NCBI RefSeq assembly: GCF_030285785.1
Contig: NZ_CP127247.1
Span: 2,751,501-2,815,500 of the forward strand
DNA from: Parasedimentitalea psychrophila
Lineage (GTDB): Bacteria > Pseudomonadota > Alphaproteobacteria > Rhodobacterales > Rhodobacteraceae
Reading direction: 5' to 3'
Length of the DNA stretch: 64,000 bases
The notes below the pieces were generated by a model, which saw only the letters and a list, made by a program, of their open reading frames with translations, ran no database searches and was not told where the DNA came from. A program made the position numbers and the translations under genes. Below, piece after piece: positions 34,485 through 43,487 of the stretch. Position 1 is the first letter of the stretch. The number at the start of each line of letters is the position of its first letter.

Positions 34485-35498
34485 TTACTTCAGCAGGCCA
34501 ACTTCTTTGTAGAAACGCTCGGCACCAGCGTGCAACGGAACACCAACACCATTCAGCGCGCTCTCTGCTGTGATGGTCTTACCCTTGGCGTGACCCACGT
34601 CCAGCAACTTGCGGGTTTTCTCATTCCACATGGCCTTGGTGATGTTGTAGATCAGTTCTTCGTCCTCGTTGGCCGACGTAAACCACTGGGCGCCCACTGC
34701 AACGGTGGCAGTGGTGGCAATACCTTCATAGGTACCCTCGGGGATGTCTGAGGCAGCGAAGAAGCCATACTTGCTGGTCAGAGCTTCGGCACCCGCGCCG
34801 TCGATCGGCACCAGTTTGATATCTGCAGCCGAGGCCAGCTCAACCAGTGAACCGGTCGGATAGCCGGCAACCACAAAGAACGCATCGATCTTGCCGTTGC
34901 GCAGCGCCTCAGACGCCGCGCCGCCTTTCAGCGCCTCAGCGGTAACGTCGTCAACCGACAGACCATTGGCATCCAAAATCAGATTGGCGTCGACATATGT
35001 ACCTGAGCCCGGTTCATCCAGCGAGACGCGCTTGCCCTTGAGATCAGCAACCGAGTTGATGTCGCTGTCTGCCAGTGCCACCAGGTGGATGTGCTCTTCG
35101 AACAGTGCCGCGATGGTGCGCAGATCCGTGGCTGGCTCTTTGCCTTCACGGGTGCCTGTGCCGGTATAGGCCCAATAGGCCACATCCGACTGGGCAAAAC
35201 CTGAGTTGCGAAGACCAGAAACGATGGCGTTGACGTTATCAACTGACCCACGCGAGGAAACAGCTGAGGCGATCAGGCCTTCAACACCACAGGACCCACC
35301 AGCATCGCATTCACGCGATCCGGGAGGCTTGGAAATGGCGTTGGCGATGACGCCACCAACAGGATAATAGGTATAGGCGGTGCCACCGGTACCGATGGTA
35401 AAGAACTTAAGATCCTGAGCCGAGGCAGCGGCACTTAGCCCGGCAACCAAAGCAGCACCGATTACAGCGGCTTTGATGCCTTTGAACGAAATAGTCAT
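34485..35498 (-). CDS. TAXI-family TRAP solute-binding protein
   Basis: The 337-residue periplasmic receptor begins with a signal peptide (MTISFKGIKAAVIGAALVAG to ASAQ) and continues FFTIGTGGTAYTYYPVGGVI, the hallmark of TAXI proteins, with ANAISKP and DEPGSGTYVDANLILDANGL in the expected places. ATG 35498 is selected because AGGGAGA precedes it; a longer frame to 35552 is unlikely. The upstream 320 bp hold a partial dispersed repeat near 35640-35740 and the control region of the divergent nitroreductase-like gene. Confidence 0.93.
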   Translation of the reverse strand: MTISFKGIKAAVIGAALVAGLSAAASAQDLKFFTIGTGGTAYTYYPVGGVIANAISKPPGSRECDAGGSCGVEGLIASAVSSRGSVDNVNAIVSGLRNSGFAQSDVAYWAYTGTGTREGKEPATDLRTIAALFEEHIHLVALADSDINSVADLKGKRVSLDEPGSGTYVDANLILDANGLSVDDVTAEALKGGAASEALRNGKIDAFFVVAGYPTGSLVELASAADIKLVPIDGAGAEALTSKYGFFAASDIPEGTYEGIATTATVAVGAQWFTSANEDEELIYNITKAMWNEKTRKLLDVGHAKGKTITAESALNGVGVPLHAGAERFYKEVGLLK

Positions 35499-35838
35499 AT
35501 ATGTCTCCCTAACGATTACTATCTGGCGCCTGCATTTTGTGCGTATACCCAACGCCTTCCTTGAGGTTTAAGTATCTCAACGGAGGCGACGCTATATAAA
35601 TAATCATTAGAGTGCAAACACCAACAGTGGTTTTCGATGCCGCCATGGGGCCACCTCTGTCAGGCTATGACCACTCACCTGTCGTTCGGGCATAACGCAG
35701 CGAATGTCGGCATTCCGCCCTTCCTGTCGACGCAGCCGCTGGACCTGATCATACGAACGTGGGTCTGCTTTGGGCTGTGGTTTCAATGGGTCGTCGCAAC
35801 ACTTTCCATGTTTTGATCAGCGATGTTCGATTTATTTA

Positions 35839-35897
35839 AGTTCGATATCGTACTTGATTCTAGTGCTCTGCAGGGATATCTAGTACGATATCGAACT
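35839..35897. promoter_or_regulatory. Twin inverted operator sites for the MarR regulator
   Basis: AGTTCGATATCGTAC (35839-35853) recurs as its exact reverse complement GTACGATATCGAACT (35883-35897). Each is itself a near-perfect dyad around CGATATCG. The centres are 44 bp apart, about four helical turns, just upstream of the nitroreductase-like start at 35913. They are the probable binding sites of the MarR protein encoded in the same operon. Confidence 0.8.
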
Positions 35898-35912
35898 AAT
35901 GGAAATCGTGCA

Positions 35913-37019
35913 ATGACACTTTCAAGACGAAAAATGATTGGCTTAATTGGCGGTGGCGTTGTGCTGGCAGCAACAGCGACGGCGGGTGGCTTCCTAGCAA
36001 CGCGTCGCCCAACACGCGCACTTGCCCCCTGGGCGGCGGCGGGCACCTATGACGAACCGCGGATGAAAGCACTTTCTTATGCGATCCTTGCGCCGAACCC
36101 GCACAACCGACAACCATGGGCTGCAGAACTTCTGGGCGACGATCAGCTGGTCATCCACCGTGACAAAACGCGAAATCTGCCCGAAACTGATCCGTTTGAC
36201 CGCCAGTTAACCATCGGCATGGGTTGCTTTCTGGAGCTTTTGCGAATGGCCGCCGCTGAGGATGGCTATGCATTAGAATCTGACCTATTTCCGCAAGGTG
36301 ATGACGGGCCAGTTGCCGTGATCCGATTTACTAAGGGTGGTACAAAAGATCCGTTATTTGCCCATGTCTTTGATCGCAATACCAACCGAAATGGTTACGA
36401 AGATCGGGCGGTTGAGGCGGATGCGCAGGCCAATTTAGCCGAGTCTTTCACAATCAAAAGTGATCAAGCAGACGTTGCCGCATTGCGCACCCTGACTTGG
36501 GAGGCGATGAAAATCGAGATGACGACCAACCATGTCATGGTGGAGAGCGTCGAGTTGATGCGATTTGGCAGAGCCGAGATCGAGGCAAATCCTGATGGGA
36601 TCTCGCTGGGTGGCCCGTTTCTGGAAAGCTTGATGCTGGTCGGGATGTTGCGGCGCGAAGATCAGCTTGATCCAACCAGCACCGGCTTCAAACAAGCGCT
36701 TGATATGATCCAGAAAGCAATGAACGCTACCAACGCTTATGCGGTGATAACCAGCACCGGCAACACCCGGGTTGATCAGATTAACGCGGGGCGGGATTGG
36801 ATTCGGTTGCATCTGGCCGCGACAGGGCATGGGCTAGCGATGCAACCCGTTAGTCAATCGCTTCAGGAATACCCTGAGATGGCAACGCATTACACGCAGG
36901 TACATGAAATGCTGGCAGTACCCGGAGAGACAGTTCAAATGCTTGGCCGCCTGGGATATGGTCCAGCAATCGACGCCAGCCCGCGCTGGCCATTGGAGAC
37001 ACGTATCGCACATGAATGA
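35913..37019 (+). CDS. Tat-exported nitroreductase-family (Acg-like) protein
   Basis: The 368-residue product starts with a twin-arginine signal MTLSRRKMIGLIGGGVVLAA. The mature part carries LSYAILAPNPHNRQPWAAEL near the start and AGRDWIRLHLAATGHGLAMQ toward the end, as in Acg-like members of the flavin nitroreductase fold. Activity and substrate are unknown. ATG 35913 is preferred over 35823 because the Tat motif must be N-terminal and the earlier part overlaps the operators. It overlaps the following marR gene by eight bases, giving autoregulated co-expression. Confidence 0.85.
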   Translation: MTLSRRKMIGLIGGGVVLAATATAGGFLATRRPTRALAPWAAAGTYDEPRMKALSYAILAPNPHNRQPWAAELLGDDQLVIHRDKTRNLPETDPFDRQLTIGMGCFLELLRMAAAEDGYALESDLFPQGDDGPVAVIRFTKGGTKDPLFAHVFDRNTNRNGYEDRAVEADAQANLAESFTIKSDQADVAALRTLTWEAMKIEMTTNHVMVESVELMRFGRAEIEANPDGISLGGPFLESLMLVGMLRREDQLDPTSTGFKQALDMIQKAMNATNAYAVITSTGNTRVDQINAGRDWIRLHLAATGHGLAMQPVSQSLQEYPEMATHYTQVHEMLAVPGETVQMLGRLGYGPAIDASPRWPLETRIAHE

Positions 37020-37467
37020 TGAAGATCTTGGTTCCTATTTCGCACTGATCTACGAGGTGGGGATCATCAATCAAATCGGTGCGGCGTTCCTCGAAGCTCG
37101 CCTGCCGAGCGGCCTGTTGGTGTCACATTTTGGGGTGATCAGTCACCTGATCCGGGTTCGTGATGGAGCTACACCATTGGAATTGGCTCGTGCCTTTCAA
37201 GTTGCCAAAACGACAATGACCCACACATTGGCTGGGCTTGAGAAGCATGGATTTGTTGAGATGCGGCCTAACCCAGACGACAAGCGTTCAAAACAGGTTT
37301 GGCTGACCCTCGCTGGAAAGCAATTCCGTGACGTAGCATTAGCAAAATTGGCACCACTGTTTGAGGAGCTGGGGGGACGATTTTCCTCCAAGCGGGTCGC
37401 AGCAATGCTACCTGACCTTGCCGAGTTTCGAGCCGTGATTGACCAATTGCGCGACGAGATCAAGTAG
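37012..37467 (+). CDS. MarR-family transcriptional regulator
   Basis: A 151-residue winged-helix protein with the MarR layout: helix SHFGVISHLIRVRDGATPLE, recognition helix ARAFQVAKTTMTHTLAGLEK and wing DDKRSKQVWLTLAGK. It starts inside the end of the nitroreductase-like gene. The twin CGATATCG-centred dyads at 35839-35897 are its likely targets, making this a self-contained inducible unit. MarR ligands are often phenolic or electrophilic compounds; nothing here specifies which. Confidence 0.9.
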   Translation: MNDEDLGSYFALIYEVGIINQIGAAFLEARLPSGLLVSHFGVISHLIRVRDGATPLELARAFQVAKTTMTHTLAGLEKHGFVEMRPNPDDKRSKQVWLTLAGKQFRDVALAKLAPLFEELGGRFSSKRVAAMLPDLAEFRAVIDQLRDEIK

Positions 37468-37544
37468 CAAAAATGGCCTGCGTGTTGGGCTCGCCCGGTT
37501 ATCAAACACACCTTTATCTAGATTTCGGCTGCATACCCAATACA

Positions 37545-37760
37545 TCGTTCAGCCAGCTTGCGTAAAGGTCGCAACCTGCGAATAGCCGCCGTTGATGGTG
37601 ATCGCGTCTAATGGCCGGTTCCAGCCCTTCTACGACATTCGTGTCAGGTGCAGCATGACGCGGCATATGGGGCACTAAGGGCGGATAACCGACTTTAGCT
37701 GCGATCTGCACCAAGGGCCGCTATGCTCAGGTAGCGGACTTAGCAAGGTAGCACAGGCGG
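37545..37760 (+). repeat. Dispersed mosaic repeat, module B copy 1
   Basis: Contains GATCGCGTCTAATGGCCGG, AGCCCTTCTACGACATTCGT, GTGCAGCATGACGCGGCATA and GGGGCACTAAGGGCGGAT in order. This uninterrupted copy shows the sequence that the IS110 element at 55.9 kb split. The gap 37468-38060 contains no gene. Confidence 0.85.
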
Positions 37761-38060
37761 CCCAAACTGGCCGTTCGTGGCCATTGCGGCGACGGGCCAG
37801 TTCGAGCCCTTTCTGATCATTTGTCACTTCATTCTGAAAGACATGAAAACAAACTGGCAACATCGCTGTGGCTGAGAAGCGACCGAGTCATTCCACCAAG
37901 CACCGCCGAACACCTCAAATAACCTAAAACGGGAAAGCTGTACAAAATGCGCTATACTCACCTGAGGGTTATGTACTGCAATGGCGAGGCGAAATTGACG
38001 CGGAAAATCGCTGTTTTTTGTAGCATGGTCCTGCATTGGTCATTTCGGAGGTATAGTCTC

Positions 38061-39233
38061 ATGAATAAACGATTAATATCACTTGTGACATGCGCATTGG
38101 CGATCTCACCAGGTGGTGTATCTGCCGAGATTTTGGCGATGATGAGCTATGAAAGCAAACCTGCAGAAGAGTTGAGAAGCCTGAAGCTCTCTGGCTCGGA
38201 TGAGCGGCGCGAAGGGATCGCGATTATTGATGTTGACCCCAATAGCCCCGACTTCGGCAAATGGCTCGCCGACATCCCGCTTGATGCAACAGGTGTTGCT
38301 CATCACTTGTTCTATGAACGTTCAATGTCAAAAATTTATCTGACAAGCCTGGGACAACCAGCGCTGCAAGTCATGGATATGAGCGCCTTTCCACCACGCC
38401 TTTCCACTATCGATATTCCCAATTGTGCTATGGGTGAAGATGTAATTTTCGACGATGCAAACGAGTACTGGTATTTGACCTGCATGAATTCTGGCAATGT
38501 CTGGCAGGGCCGGGTCGCCGATGACGTGATCACAGGAGAGATAAAGTTGCCCGGGACCAATCCTCACGGGCTTGCTGTTGATACCAATATCGATCGCATT
38601 CTTGTCACCAGCACAATCAAAGGGGATCTTACAGACCCCGGTGAAACAGTATCTATTGTGAAGGCCAGTACACTGGAGCTGCTCGGAGAAATTAAGGTTT
38701 CGGTCAAGCCTTCTCCTTCAGGAGAGGCACCGGTCGAGTTGCTGCGTGTCCCAGGAGACGGAGTTCCAACCTTCCTTGTCACCAATATGTTCGGAGCGAG
38801 CATATGGGCACTTTCCTGGAATGAATCCTCACAAACATTCACGGCTGACATGGCTTTTGACTTCAGTGTCTTGGACGTGGGCGTGCCTTTAGAAATCTAT
38901 TTCAACCCAGCAGGTGACAGGATGTATGCCACTACGGCCGCACCGGGGCACCTTCACATTTTCGATGTGTCGGGGGGAGTAATGGCGCCTATATTGCTGT
39001 CCACCGTTGCGACAGGGAACGGCGCCCACCATGTCGCCTTTACAAAGGACATGAAATACGGATTTGTTCAAAATTCTTTCATCAATTTACCCGAAATGCG
39101 GGACGGGTCGATCACCGTGGTTGATCTTGAAAAGTTTGAGGTGGTGGCTTCGGTCGATACTCTGAAGGATGCAGGGCTTAACCCAAATGTGATTGTTCTG
39201 CTGCCGCAATGGAACGAATTCGCCGGGCATTGA
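38061..39233 (+). CDS. Periplasmic beta-propeller (YncE-like) protein
   Basis: The 390-residue product has a signal peptide (MNKRLISLVTCALAISPGGV to SAE) and repeated propeller-like strands such as GIAIIDVDPNSPDF, KIYLTSLGQPALQVMDM, GLAVDTNIDRILVTSTIKGD, GHLHIFDVSGG and SITVVDLEKFEVVASVDT. His-containing turns (GVAHHLFY, GNGAHHVAF) could bind a metal. The function is unknown. GGAGGT lies eight bases before ATG 38061. The next two genes follow in the same direction and encode a small periplasmic protein and a membrane protein, so the three probably form one envelope system. Confidence 0.8.
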   Translation: MNKRLISLVTCALAISPGGVSAEILAMMSYESKPAEELRSLKLSGSDERREGIAIIDVDPNSPDFGKWLADIPLDATGVAHHLFYERSMSKIYLTSLGQPALQVMDMSAFPPRLSTIDIPNCAMGEDVIFDDANEYWYLTCMNSGNVWQGRVADDVITGEIKLPGTNPHGLAVDTNIDRILVTSTIKGDLTDPGETVSIVKASTLELLGEIKVSVKPSPSGEAPVELLRVPGDGVPTFLVTNMFGASIWALSWNESSQTFTADMAFDFSVLDVGVPLEIYFNPAGDRMYATTAAPGHLHIFDVSGGVMAPILLSTVATGNGAHHVAFTKDMKYGFVQNSFINLPEMRDGSITVVDLEKFEVVASVDTLKDAGLNPNVIVLLPQWNEFAGH

Positions 39234-39297
39234 TGTCAGATCATCTGTAGAGCTGTGCCGGGCGCGCTCGGCACAGCCAATATCGGAGCAGCCCCCA

Positions 39298-39693
39298 ATG
39301 GCGTATATTTTTCGTAGGGCATTTTTTGGTTTGGTCTTTTTTGCGATTGGCGGTCAAATCGAGGCCCACGAATTGGAAAGTCACGTACCCATAAAGGCTC
39401 AGACCAATGGTACGGCGATTGAGTTGGCTGTCACCGTCAACCAAGGAAAGCCCGCCGCTGTTTTGCAAATTTCAAGAGATGCCAACGTTCATCTCTCAGT
39501 GCTGGGCTCTGGTGATTACGAATTACATCTGCACGGATATGATATCACTAGCGCTGGTGACGCTGATAATCCGGCTATGTTTGTGTTTCAGGCGGTTCAC
39601 ACTGGACGGTTTCCGATTGTCATGCATGGCATCAAGGATCTCCTGGGTCGAAAGGAGAAGGCTGTCGTATATCTAGAGATACGCGGCCCATGA
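39298..39693 (+). CDS. Small exported beta-sandwich protein
   Basis: A 131-residue protein with a signal peptide (MAYIFRRAFFGLVFFAIGGQ to EAH) and a beta-rich mature part with several His (NVHLSVLGSGDYELHLHGYD, AVHTGRFPIVMHGI). The spacing resembles cupredoxin-like or copper-chaperone domains, but a full Cys/Met ligand set is not visible. The end overlaps the next gene by four bases. ATG 39298 has little ribosome-site support; an upstream frame to 39193 lacks a signal. Confidence 0.65.
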   Translation: MAYIFRRAFFGLVFFAIGGQIEAHELESHVPIKAQTNGTAIELAVTVNQGKPAAVLQISRDANVHLSVLGSGDYELHLHGYDITSAGDADNPAMFVFQAVHTGRFPIVMHGIKDLLGRKEKAVVYLEIRGP

Positions 39694-41099
39694 GAAGGCT
39701 TCTTTGCGTCATCACGCTGATTTGCATTGCCGGACCAAATGCCGGATGGGCACATGCTTTTGGTCAACGTTATGACCTGCCCTTGCCACTCGGCTTCTAT
39801 CTTGCGGGCGCAGGATTGACAGTGGCCCTTACTTTTTTGGGGTCTATACTTTTTTTAAGTGCCGAAGAAGGCATACGGCATTCAGTTAGTGTTCGTATCC
39901 CTACCCGGTTGTCCCGGATTGTAGGCCCTCTTTTTCGTACAATGGCGCTGCTCGTTCTTGCACTGATTATGGCCACAGCACTGTTTGGGCCTGTGCCCCC
40001 AACTCAGAATTTCTCAAATATTTTTGTTTGGGTCATCTGGTGGGTCGGCTTTGTATTGTTCACCGCATTGGTTATCGACCTCTGGTCGAGCCTAAACCCG
40101 TTTGCAACAATCATCGACGCCATTTTGGACTGTTTTCAGCCGCGCCAAAATCTCATTCCACCTGAATGGATTGACTGGCTCGCGGTCATCGGTTTGATCT
40201 TTTTGTCCTGGATTGAACTGGTGTCAGACTGGTCGGAGAGCCCGAGGGCCATGGCGCTCCTAATTGCTCTGTACACGCTGGGGCTTTTCTTCGGGTCCAT
40301 TTGGTTTGGTCGCAAAGCGTGGTTTCGTTCCGCCGATCCGTTGACGCAACTATTCAGCTTGCTGGGGCGGCTAGCTCCTATAAGTCTTCGAAACAACAGG
40401 CTGGAGATACGTCTCCCTACCTCCGGTCTGATCGGGCATTCTATGACTGTATCGCAATCCGTATTTGTGGTTACGCTCATCGCAATCGTTTTATTTGACG
40501 GAATTTCCGAAACTCCTATTTGGTCTGCAATTCTCCAATGGATAACAGAGTCCCATGCCTTGCGCCCTTGGTTGCTGGCCTTGCGGGAACACGGAGTGGA
40601 TCTGCTGAAATTGATCCGCAGCATTGGCTTGATCTGTACAATCCTGATCGCATGGTTGCTCTACACTTCCCTCTCATTAGCAATTTGGTGGGCCGCAGGA
40701 CGCAGCATAAGCCACACCAATATATTTACTGGCTTCGCCGCGTCATTGTTGCCCATCGCAGTTGCATATCATCTGGCTCACTACGTTTTTTTTCTGGCTT
40801 TGGCTGGGCAGTTGATTGTGCCAGCTTTAAGTGACCCATTTGATCTTGGATGGACATTGCTTGGGGACAACAGAGGAATGATCGAGGTCGGCATCATGAC
40901 CGCAGAGGATGTCTGGTGGATTTCTATCATCGCTTTGGTGACTGGCCATGCTCTATCGGTGCTTCTTGCACATATCGAAGCAGGACGATTATTCGCTTCG
41001 CGCCGACAGGCTGTGCTAAGCCAATTACCAACGATGCTTTTCATGGTCACGCTGACGTCTTTCAGCCTCTGGGTACTCTCACAGCCTGTGGTGGAGTGA
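39690..41099 (+). CDS. Polytopic membrane protein starting HAFGQRYDLP
   Basis: A 469-residue protein with a signal or first helix followed by about eleven more hydrophobic helices. The phrase AHAFGQRYDLPLPLGFYLAG is characteristic of a family sometimes labelled fenitrothion hydrolase, whose true role in most bacteria is not established. His residues within membrane segments (AYHLAHYVFFLA, TGHALSVLLAHIEAG) suggest metal or heme ligands. It is translationally coupled to the small periplasmic protein. A metal or redox function of the three-gene operon is inferred only. Confidence 0.75.
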   Translation: MRRLLCVITLICIAGPNAGWAHAFGQRYDLPLPLGFYLAGAGLTVALTFLGSILFLSAEEGIRHSVSVRIPTRLSRIVGPLFRTMALLVLALIMATALFGPVPPTQNFSNIFVWVIWWVGFVLFTALVIDLWSSLNPFATIIDAILDCFQPRQNLIPPEWIDWLAVIGLIFLSWIELVSDWSESPRAMALLIALYTLGLFFGSIWFGRKAWFRSADPLTQLFSLLGRLAPISLRNNRLEIRLPTSGLIGHSMTVSQSVFVVTLIAIVLFDGISETPIWSAILQWITESHALRPWLLALREHGVDLLKLIRSIGLICTILIAWLLYTSLSLAIWWAAGRSISHTNIFTGFAASLLPIAVAYHLAHYVFFLALAGQLIVPALSDPFDLGWTLLGDNRGMIEVGIMTAEDVWWISIIALVTGHALSVLLAHIEAGRLFASRRQAVLSQLPTMLFMVTLTSFSLWVLSQPVVE

Positions 41100-41349
41100 A
41101 AATATTACCAATTATCTAAGTAGTAGCATCCACAACGCGATATCTGGCTGCAGAAACGGCATTGTTGAGCCTACAGGGATAACCACGTCGTATCGTTTAC
41201 TTCTTCAGGCAGCCAGCAGCTAAAACCCAGGTCAGAGCCACTCGCAGCTCCAGGGACAAAAGTCCGCAAACCGCCTTCCCTCCAATTAGCCCTTTGTCAT
41301 TTTGGGCTGGAACCGGTCTTTCGCCGCATGATGGATGAAGGTCCTCTGA

Positions 41350-41505
41350 GGGCCGTTCGCTACATGTCGGCGCGTCCTGGGGGCCGACTTTGCAAAGGTC
41401 AATAACTGCGCATTGCTGCCGTTGATGCTGACTGCAGCGAAGGATCGGTGTCCGCCCTTCTAGTCGAAATGTGCATGGTGCAGCAATTGGTCCATTTCAC
41501 GCGCC
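41350..41505 (-). repeat. Dispersed mosaic repeat, module A copy 3 (reverse)
   Basis: Reverse-oriented copy with CCGACTTTGCAAAGGTCAAT, CTGCAGCGAAGGATCGG, CCGCCCTTCTAGTCGAAATG and TGCATGGTGCAGCAATTGG. It sits in a 1.4-kb stretch (41100-42515) whose only other recognisable content is an IS91-like remnant. Confidence 0.85.
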
Positions 41506-41702
41506 CATAAATGTAGCGAACGGGCCTGTGCAAACATTCGCCGGTCGACTTGGTGCTGCGGTGCAGCTTCCCTAAAGTGGTCATTCATGCGTCGCGCAGC
41601 ATTCTTGCGGCAACATCGTGAGTCGAAGTGTCAGGTGTCCACAGCTTTGGCCGCCATTGCGTTGAGCCAACTTGGCAGAAGAGGTTTTAGGGAGGCCTGG
41701 AT

Positions 41703-41909
41703 TTGGTCGTCCTGCGCGGCGTCTTTGATGAGCTTGAGGATTGTTTGATCGTCACTGGACAGCGCGAGCTTGGGCCAGGCGTCGAGATCATCCCGCTCAC
41801 GTTACGAGAGCCTTGCCCGGACTGCGGCGGACCAATGCGCATCATTGAGACCTTCCGCCGTGGCCAGAAACCCCGATGCCGTGCCCCACCAAAGGAGCAG
41901 GCCGCATGA
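41703..41909 (+). pseudogene. IS91-like transposase C-terminal remnant
   Basis: The last part of this frame, REPCPDCGGPMRIIETFRRG followed by a basic tail, matches the Cys-rich C-terminal end of IS91-type transposases (PCPCCGGRM-IIETFERG). The HUH and Tyr motifs are gone, and the first ~30 residues do not match. The following 41910-42515 holds nothing else I recognise. Confidence 0.55.
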
Positions 41910-42515
41910 TGAGATGCCCGTCAAATTGGTCAACACCGGCCCCGATCTGCGCAGCATTCCGGGCAAGCATCCTCTTGTGCCAAACTCGGAGAAACACAAC
42001 AAACCTGCCGAGGCAGGTCGTAAACGGCTCCGATACTACCGCGCCGCAAGGCTTGCAGCGCCACCGCAGATCTCCGCTGTACCCACGAAAGCCCGGTTCC
42101 ATCAGCAGCCGATCTGCGCTTTCCCCATAGGTCCCACCAAGACCCCCGCAGCTTCCTCCTTCCGAGGTTTGTCAACGCGGGCCGACACCGGCCCAGCGGC
42201 AAACTTCACGCAGAGGCCCGCATCGAAAAACCTTCAGGGAAGCAGCCCTTCGCTGTGAATGCGAACGTAAGATCCGATTTCCGCAAAGCGGTCGTTCACT
42301 CAATGATCAGTATCCAGGATCAATCAATGGTTACTCAACCAACAAACCTTCGCGTCAAGCCGGACCCCGGTGTTGGCCGCTTTAAAACCCCAGCAGGGCG
42401 AGCTTTTAGCTACAGCAGATTAAAAATAAACTGGTCGACCGTCCGCGTTGAAATTCGATGGTTGAAACAGCGGCACTAATGCAGTTACATGCACACGATC
42501 TAACCCAAGATAAAT

Positions 42516-43487
42516 ATGTGGGCTAAATTAATGAAAATCCAGTTTGTTTCTATTATTCGTGAATTCGAATTACTTGACCCTTCTCTGCATGATCAACAAA
42601 GCCTGATTTTTGACAGCTACACCCATGATCCCGAGCATGGTACTACAAAATTTTTGCGGTCAATGGATGCATCCCAAACACCTTGGATAGACAGTACTGT
42701 GGTGATGGATGACACGATCAATATCGGCAGCGGAGAGGATCCTCGAGCCTTTTATTGGAATGGCAGCCCATGTGCTAGCGCCGCGACATACAATCCCGGC
42801 CATGGATTTATCAACAAAATTTACATAAAAAATCTAGATAAGTGGTTTATTCTAATACCTCCTTCGAACATCAAGGCAGGAAAAAACTGGTCGCCATTCG
42901 TTTATAATGACGAGTTGCATTTTGTGCATCAATTTTCGCCGTTCAGGGTTCTGAAAGCTAGATTTCCATCGGATCGCGACGGGTTTATCATATTGGATAA
43001 CGTGGCCGAGCATAACGTATATGCCCCGGTTTCGCATGATGGATTCTCGGTATTCCGGGGGGGAAGCAACGGAATACAGATCGGCGATGTGATTATCGGG
43101 GTTGGCCACACCAACAAGCGAAAGAAGCGTCGGTCAAATAGCATTACCCACAGACCATTCCTATTTGTGTACAGTCCCGGAAAAAACCTGACTTATTATT
43201 CGTTCGAATATGATTTTCCAGAAAATACCAATATAGTCGATCCAACTAGTCTATATGAAAAAGACGGCACAATTTATTTAGTGACCAGTGAAACAGAATA
43301 CACTTGGGATATTGTGGGACAAAAATGCAAAACATGTTTATACACTTTAGATTTCACCGGAGGGTTTCATGAAGACGGCATTGGTTCTGGGGGCCGGCGG
43401 CTTCATTGGTGGTCACATGGTAAATCGCCTGAAATCGGAAGGTTTTTGGGTGCGTGGTGTCGATCTGTTGTATCCCGCATTCGGTGA
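42516..43487 (+). CDS. Beta-propeller glycosidase-like protein, C-terminus uncertain
   Basis: The 323-residue frame has propeller-like strands and the phrase KNWSPFVYNDELHFVHQFSP, which recalls five-bladed glycosidase or phosphorylase proteins (GH43/GH130-like). The last ~40 residues (from HEDGIGSGGRRLHWWSHGK) are read out of frame through the start of the epimerase gene, an overlap of 119 bases, so the natural stop is probably lost or a shift occurred near 43360. Low GC and biased codons differ from the neighbours. Start could be ATG 42516 or 42531. Together with the epimerase it suggests a surface-glycan cassette. Confidence 0.6.
   Translation: MWAKLMKIQFVSIIREFELLDPSLHDQQSLIFDSYTHDPEHGTTKFLRSMDASQTPWIDSTVVMDDTINIGSGEDPRAFYWNGSPCASAATYNPGHGFINKIYIKNLDKWFILIPPSNIKAGKNWSPFVYNDELHFVHQFSPFRVLKARFPSDRDGFIILDNVAEHNVYAPVSHDGFSVFRGGSNGIQIGDVIIGVGHTNKRKKRRSNSITHRPFLFVYSPGKNLTYYSFEYDFPENTNIVDPTSLYEKDGTIYLVTSETEYTWDIVGQKCKTCLYTLDFTGGFHEDGIGSGGRRLHWWSHGKSPEIGRFLGAWCRSVVSRIR

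Noticed and set aside
41915-42258. Several overlapping frames after the IS91 remnant
   Set aside because: Pro/Arg-rich composition, no ribosome sites and mutually exclusive frames indicate noncoding IS debris.
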